This document shows, piece by piece, positions 7,423 to 10,936 of a stretch of 10,936 bases of DNA (positions are counted from its first letter, which is position 1; every line of letters starts with the position of its first letter). The translations under genes were made by a program, and so were the position numbers. Origin of the DNA: an uncultured Desulfobacterales bacterium. Its GTDB lineage: Bacteria > Desulfobacterota > Desulfobacteria > Desulfobacterales > G020354645. The stretch is from NCBI GenBank assembly GCA_947259865.1, contig CAMYNZ010000092.1, positions 1 to 10,936 of the forward strand, given 5' to 3'. A model generated the notes under the pieces. The model made no database searches, had not been told where the DNA came from, and was given only the letters and a program-made list of their open reading frames with translations.

Positions 7423-7448
7423 GAACGTTGAACCGGGAACCCGGAACC
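7421..7448 (-). repeat. four degenerate inverted heptamers
   Basis: Read on the minus strand from 7448, the sequence is GGTTCCG, GGTTCCC, GGTTCAA, CGTTCAG: four 7-base units in phase, related to the plus-strand array at 7186-7290. TGAACGTTGAACC at 7422-7434 could pair with AGGTTCA-type double units of the left array at 12 of 13 positions. In RNA the two arrays could therefore form a long imperfect stem. Confidence 0.7.
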
Positions 7449-7471
7449 GATTATTTCAAAAATTCTAATTT

Positions 7472-7477
7472 AGGAGG
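7472..7477 (+). promoter_or_regulatory. ribosome binding site fixing the racemase-like start
   Basis: AGGAGG lies 4 bases before the ATG at 7482. The frame is also open from an ATG at 7428, but that extension is largely made of the inverted heptamer repeats and unrelated bases, so the start at 7482 is chosen. Confidence 0.85.
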
Positions 7478-7481
7478 ACCT

Positions 7482-8633
7482 ATGGCTGAGAATACGGGTG
7501 CATTGTCCGGTATAACTGTTTTGGATCTGTCACGCCTGCTGCCGGGACCCTATGGGTCCATGATTTTGGCAGATCATGGTGCGCGGGTGATTGCTATCGA
7601 GGCCAGGCAGTTTCTGGCAGACAACTTATACCTCACCACAATCAATCGCAATAAGGAACACATGACCCTGAATCTAAAGACTGAAAAAGGCAAAGAAATT
7701 TTTTTTCAGTTGGCCCAACAAGTGGATGTCATTATAGAGGGTTTTCGCCCCGGAGTCGTCAAACGACTTGGTGTGGACTACGATACGGTAAGAAAAGTAA
7801 ATCCCAAAATCATCTACTGCGCTATCAGCGGATACGGCCAGACCGGGCCCTTGGTCAAGTATGTCGGTCATGACGCCAACTACTTGAGTTATGCCGGCGT
7901 GCTGGACATTATCGGTGAAGCCGATCGCCCCCCCGCCATCCCTGGAGTCCAGATCGCGGATATTGCCGGCGGTGGCATGAACGCGGTTATAGGAATTCTG
8001 CTGGCGCTGCTTGCCCGTGAAAGAACCGGGGAGGGCCAGTACATCGACATCTCCATGACCGACGGGATGGTCGGGTTTCTTTCGCCGCATCTGTACTTCT
8101 ACCAGAAGACCGGCCAACACCCAAAGCGTGCCGATTATTTTCTTTCTCACCGCTATGCCTGCTATAATACCTATGAAACCAAAGACGGCCGCTATCTCTC
8201 CATTGGTGCGGTGGAGGCGCGTTTCTGGAAAACCCTGTGTGAGACCCTGGATGTGCCTGAATTTATTTCCGTGCAGTATAATGACAGCCGGCGCAAAGAA
8301 ATTCTGGCGTTTATGCGAAAGACATTCAAACAAAAAACGCTGAAGGAGTGGGAAGAGATTCTGGGGGATCGGGATATTTGCTGGGGACCTGTCAGAACCA
8401 TGGCAGAGATGCTGGAAGAGCCCCTCTTTAAAGAAAGAGAGATGGTTCTGGAAGTTACCGGGAAAGACGGCAAACCCTCAAAGGCCCTGGGTGTATCGGT
8501 CAAGCTGAGCGAAACCCCGGGTTCCGTCCGCACGGCAGCGGTTGAATTTGGTGAAAGTACAAGCGCTGTTCTCTTGGAATTGGGATATTCTGAGGATGAA
8601 ATAAAGGCCTTTGAAGAAGAGGGAATCATTTAA
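7482..8633 (+). CDS. CaiB/BaiF-fold protein, probable alpha-methylacyl-CoA racemase
   Basis: A 383-aa member of the family III CoA-transferase/racemase superfamily. The N-terminal LDLSRLLPGPYGSMILADHGA, FRPGVVKRLGVDY (88-100) and GYGQTGP (117-123) are superfamily hallmarks. Three residues match the catalytic set described for alpha-methylacyl-CoA racemase (human H122, D152, E237; mycobacterial MCR H126, D156, E241). They are H130 in VGHDANYL, D160 in IADIAGGG and E245 in IGAVEARFW, and the spacings of 30 and 85 residues are the same. Such enzymes interconvert R and S 2-methylacyl-CoA so that branched chains can enter beta-oxidation. CoA transfer cannot be ruled out, because D160 also aligns with the acyl-carrying aspartate of formyl-CoA transferase. 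The gene is 305 bases downstream of the isomerase gene on the same strand. It has a strong Shine-Dalgarno but no clear promoter of its own. Family certain, racemase function likely. Confidence 0.87.
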   Translation: MAENTGALSGITVLDLSRLLPGPYGSMILADHGARVIAIEARQFLADNLYLTTINRNKEHMTLNLKTEKGKEIFFQLAQQVDVIIEGFRPGVVKRLGVDYDTVRKVNPKIIYCAISGYGQTGPLVKYVGHDANYLSYAGVLDIIGEADRPPAIPGVQIADIAGGGMNAVIGILLALLARERTGEGQYIDISMTDGMVGFLSPHLYFYQKTGQHPKRADYFLSHRYACYNTYETKDGRYLSIGAVEARFWKTLCETLDVPEFISVQYNDSRRKEILAFMRKTFKQKTLKEWEEILGDRDICWGPVRTMAEMLEEPLFKEREMVLEVTGKDGKPSKALGVSVKLSETPGSVRTAAVEFGESTSAVLLELGYSEDEIKAFEEEGII

Positions 8634-8638
8634 CTTGC

Positions 8639-8663
8639 AAGACCTCGGGGGCCTTAAATTTTT
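8639..8663 (+). terminator. weak candidate intrinsic terminator after the racemase-like gene
   Basis: AAGACC (8639-8644) can pair with GGCCTT (8650-8655), with one A-C mismatch and a 5-base loop. Five T residues follow at 8659-8663 after AAA. It begins 6 bases after the stop codon. The stem is short and imperfect, so this is tentative. Confidence 0.35.
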
Positions 8664-8715
8664 CCGATGCTCGCAGGGAAAATCCAGTTTCATGTTCCAG
8701 GAATAAGTTCAAAAA

Positions 8716-8773
8716 GTGTAGCGGCGGTTTGAAAGCCGAGCGTACACCTCGTGGCTGGAAGCCACTCCTACCA
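8716..8773. repeat. paired REP-like palindromes
   Basis: The first palindrome (8716-8747) pairs GTGTA with TACAC outside and CGGC with GCCG inside. The second pairs GTGGCT (8751-8756) with AGCCAC (8760-8765) around a 3-base loop and, read on the minus strand, begins GTAGGAGTGGC. That GTAGGAG-stem form resembles repetitive extragenic palindromes described in several bacteria, often linked to RAYT (REP-associated tyrosine) transposases. The two face in opposite directions, as in a REP doublet. Other copies would have to lie outside this window. Confidence 0.6.
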
Positions 8774-8820
8774 GTATTTAATCATGTTAAAGTTAGCCGG
8801 TTCCCCATCGACATAAAATG

Positions 8821-8846
8821 GTGGGAGCGGCATCTTGCCGCGATTA
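8821..8846 (+). repeat. third REP-like palindrome
   Basis: GTGGGAGCGGC opens the element. GCGGCA (8827-8832) pairs perfectly with TGCCGC (8836-8841) around a 3-base loop, followed by GATTA. The geometry (6-bp stem, 3-base loop, GGAG just before it) is the same as in the element at 8751-8765, but on the opposite strand. This makes three related palindromes in about 130 bases. Confidence 0.6.
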
Positions 8847-8860
8847 ATAGGCATTTCAAA

Positions 8861-8927
8861 CTGCGGGACAACGCAGCCATTGGACGCTTGCCCGCCAACG
8901 TCCTATGGCGGGTTAGATGCATTTTTT
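8861..8927 (+). terminator. hairpin cluster with possible terminator between convergent genes
   Basis: CTGCG/CGCAG (8861-8865, 8872-8876) forms one small hairpin. CCCGCCA (8891-8897) and TGGCGGG (8906-8912) form a perfect 7-bp stem with an 8-base loop, and six T residues follow at 8922-8927 after a 9-base gap. The T-run distance is longer than in classic intrinsic terminators, so termination is uncertain. CATTGGACG (8878-8886) can also pair with CGTCCTATG (8899-8907) at 8 of 9 positions, which would compete with the main stem. Confidence 0.4.
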
Positions 8928-10407
8928 AAGATAGCTTCTCCCGCAGGCGCATATATTGCACCAGGGCCTGCATGGCCCTGGCCGCTCTTTCCGGGCCGGG
9001 AAGAATGGGCATACCTTTATCCTGAAGTTTTTGGATAAAGAGATCGGCGCGGGTCCGGAAGGAATACCCGATAAACGGTTTAGGTTGGCTCTGGCGTAAG
9101 GTTAAGATTGACTTGCATACGTCTTCCGTTAATTTGTCGATTTGTTGCGGCAACTGGTCCGCAGATGATCCCATGCTTTCGAGGGCCCTGGTAATCGTTT
9201 GGGTGGGCATCAGGTAATAAATGAGGAGACCGTCGGCACCGGGATCTTCCAGAAGAATCTGAGGAATTTTTGAAAAATAATCGAGAGGATTTTTCGAAAA
9301 AGTAAGATCAACGGGATTATTGACGCTGGCGGTACGGGGAACAAATGTCGCCAATTTTTTACGGGTTTTTTTTGATAATTGCGGTAAATCAAGACCCAAT
9401 CGACTGCAGGCATCGGCTGCGGCTGCGCCAGGCCCGCCGGAATGGGTTTGAACAATAATTCTGTTGCCACCGGGAATCGGACATGTACCCAGCACCCAGC
9501 AGCAGTCAAAAAGTTCTGCGATGGAATTAGCCCGGATGACACCTGTTTGCCGGAACACACCATTATAGAGTTGGTCCGATCCGGCCAGCGCTCCGGTGTG
9601 CGAAAAGCTCGCGCGTTTTCCGGCCTCTGACCCTCCTGCATAATAGGCCACAATCGGTTTGCGGGGAACAATGGAGCGGGCTATCTTGATAAATTCGCTT
9701 CCCCTTCGGATGGATTCGATGTAAAGGGCAATAACTTTGGTATGGGGACAATGCGCCAGATATTCAAGGCAATCTACCAGGTCGATATTGGCTTCGTTGC
9801 CGACACTGATACCGGCTGAAAATCCCAGCCCGAATTTGGACAGGTAGTCGAACATCTGGGTAATAAAGCTGCCGCTTTGAGAAGCCATGCCGATGAATCC
9901 CGGTTTGCTGTTATCCTCCAGGAAGGTTACATTCAGTTTTCGATGCGGGTTGGCCACCCCGATGCAGTTGGGGCCCAAAAAGCGAATGCCATATGTAGCG
10001 GCTATTTTCACCAGTTTGTCTTCAAGATCGATTCCCCGTCCGCCGACCTCTTTAAATCCCCCCGATACGACAATTGCATGCCTAATTCCTTTGCGGCCGC
10101 ATTCCTCGAGCACCTGCGGGACGATATCGGTGGGCAGAATCATCAAGGCCAGATCGGGTATTTCCGGCAGATCCATGACACTGGTGTAGGCTTTTAAATT
10201 TTGTATCCGCTCTTCTCTGGGGTGCACCGGATAGACCATCCCGTCAAATCCCAGCGATAGAATAGACAAGAGCTGATTGGTGCCCATAACATTGATATTG
10301 TTGGAAGCACCGAAGATCGCGATGCTTTTAGGATTGACAATAGGATACAACGGGCTTGTTTCAATTGACTTTATCATTTTTCTACTTTCCCGGGACGACA
10401 GAGGCAT
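8926..10407 (-). CDS. acyl-CoA synthetase (NDP-forming), alpha-subunit type
   Basis: A 493-aa protein related to the alpha subunit of ADP-forming acetyl/acyl-CoA synthetases and to succinyl-CoA synthetase. These enzymes convert acyl-CoA, ADP and phosphate into acid, CoA and ATP, or the reverse, in the cytoplasm. The CoA-binding Rossmann domain has IAIFGASNN (29-37), and GPNCIGV (145-151) and SQSGS (176-180) follow. The phospho-histidine is H270 in SHTGALAGSD, and E231 in YIES matches the glutamate that stabilises it in relatives. NNPVDL (363-368) and a C-terminal helix with PERAARAMQALVQYM complete the fold. Fusion forms carry an added ATP-grasp beta domain; none is present here, and 493 aa fits alpha alone. 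A second ATG at 10377 (M11) follows GGGAAAG and is an equally reasonable start. The gene begins 12 bases after the DUF1989 gene, so the two probably share an mRNA. The acyl substrate is unknown. Confidence 0.88.
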   Translation of the reverse strand: MPLSSRESRKMIKSIETSPLYPIVNPKSIAIFGASNNINVMGTNQLLSILSLGFDGMVYPVHPREERIQNLKAYTSVMDLPEIPDLALMILPTDIVPQVLEECGRKGIRHAIVVSGGFKEVGGRGIDLEDKLVKIAATYGIRFLGPNCIGVANPHRKLNVTFLEDNSKPGFIGMASQSGSFITQMFDYLSKFGLGFSAGISVGNEANIDLVDCLEYLAHCPHTKVIALYIESIRRGSEFIKIARSIVPRKPIVAYYAGGSEAGKRASFSHTGALAGSDQLYNGVFRQTGVIRANSIAELFDCCWVLGTCPIPGGNRIIVQTHSGGPGAAAADACSRLGLDLPQLSKKTRKKLATFVPRTASVNNPVDLTFSKNPLDYFSKIPQILLEDPGADGLLIYYLMPTQTITRALESMGSSADQLPQQIDKLTEDVCKSILTLRQSQPKPFIGYSFRTRADLFIQKLQDKGMPILPGPERAARAMQALVQYMRLREKLS

Positions 10408-10419
10408 TGACCGCGTTTT

Positions 10420-10936
10420 TTAGTCAGCTTCAAAAATTTCCACGTCGATAGACGTGCAATGATAGTTGTTGCATTTCTTAGCAGAGCAGGCCGTAATCCC
10501 CACGATCAAATCCATATGGGCTCTCAGATCAATATAATCGCCGGCTTTTGACAGCGGTGGCGCAATGTTAATATTACCACGTGCGGATACGATCGCGTTC
10601 ATAAAGATATTAAAGACACTGCTGATTTTAGAGGCCCTTATTCCAAAGCCAGCAAGATGGGTGGTCAGATTGTCCAGGCAATTGGGGTGGGCCTCCTTAC
10701 TGTCGTAGGTTAAGGCAAACATCTCCCGGCTGCAGGGGGCAAACAGCAAATCGTGTTTGCCTGCCTTGTCGCTCATTATAGAAAGCATGGGATTACTTTT
10801 ATTTGAATAGAGGATATCGCCGGTTGAAAGGTATATTTTTTCATTATAGTCGATGGTCCGTCCTGACGAAAAATATTCATCAATATCCCCCAGCGCAAAA
10901 CAGGCCAGATCCGAGACTTGCTCCCCTTCCACGTCA
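10420..10936 (-). CDS. DUF1989 family protein (partial, N-terminus beyond window)
   Basis: About 172 residues of a protein of the DUF1989 family, once called urea carboxylase-associated. Some members are subunits of carboxyguanidine deiminase in guanidine assimilation; many have no known role. Family features are VEGEQVSDL at the left edge, GDILYSNKSNPML, a GKHDLLFAPC block, AHPNCLDNL, FNIFMN and SKAGDYIDLRAHMDL. Conserved histidines and cysteines in these blocks could bind a metal (inference). The C-terminus is unusual in holding extra cysteines (TACSAKKCNNYHC). The codon before the GTG at 10932 is still in frame, and VEGEQ is internal in relatives, so some 30-40 residues are missing upstream. 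The stop is TAA at 10422-10420, 12 bases before the synthetase gene. No guanidine or urea carboxylase gene is in the window, so a deiminase role is not supported by context. Confidence 0.8.
   Translation of the reverse strand, partial: DVEGEQVSDLACFALGDIDEYFSSGRTIDYNEKIYLSTGDILYSNKSNPMLSIMSDKAGKHDLLFAPCSREMFALTYDSKEAHPNCLDNLTTHLAGFGIRASKISSVFNIFMNAIVSARGNINIAPPLSKAGDYIDLRAHMDLIVGITACSAKKCNNYHCTSIDVEIFEAD

Noticed and set aside
7674..8333. Long antisense open frame (219 aa) inside the racemase-like gene
   Set aside because: It lies wholly opposite a well-supported gene, has no recognisable domain and no good ribosome site; it is a shadow of the coding strand.

Overview
The window looks like a bacterial chromosome fragment with moderate GC content. 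It carries a peptide-type ABC importer and several acyl-CoA metabolism genes, with heptamer and REP-like repeats between genes. An NDP-forming acyl-CoA synthetase alpha-type protein, an alpha-methylacyl-CoA racemase-like protein and a dienoyl-CoA isomerase-like protein would fit an anaerobic or facultative fatty-acid or hydrocarbon degrader, such as a Desulfobacterota (former Deltaproteobacteria) member. That placement is inference; there is no rRNA or other marker gene here.

Layout: (1) Positions 1-820, minus strand: the C-terminal receiver and HPt part of a hybrid sensor kinase, followed by what may be the first 14 codons of a co-transcribed gene. (2) Around 812-830 there is an abrupt breakpoint. 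The kinase fragment and a peptide-binding-protein fragment sit head to head and both lack their N-terminal parts. (3) Positions 823-5159, plus strand: a dpp/opp-type importer (binding-protein 3' fragment, two permeases, two ATPases) in tight operon order. (4) Positions 5224-6156, minus strand: a RarD-type EamA transporter. (5) Positions 6291-8633, plus strand: a near-consensus sigma-70 promoter, an enoyl-CoA hydratase/isomerase with the residues of dienoyl-CoA isomerases, a 305-base gap with a 15-unit heptamer array and four inverted heptamers, then a CaiB/BaiF-fold protein with the complete alpha-methylacyl-CoA racemase residue set. (6) Positions 8634-8925: a gap rich in hairpins, including REP-like palindromes. 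(7) Positions 8926-10936, minus strand: an acyl-CoA synthetase alpha-type protein, preceded by a DUF1989 gene cut by the window edge.

How the genes may work together: the importer would bring in peptides or similar solutes using ATP. The isomerase and racemase both remove blocks to beta-oxidation (a misplaced double bond and the wrong methyl stereochemistry). The synthetase could link an acyl-CoA to its free acid plus ATP, but it lacks a visible ATP-grasp partner. No clearly new multi-gene system is visible. The most unusual items are the double-truncation junction, the heptamer arrays, and the pairing of a lone synthetase alpha subunit with DUF1989.
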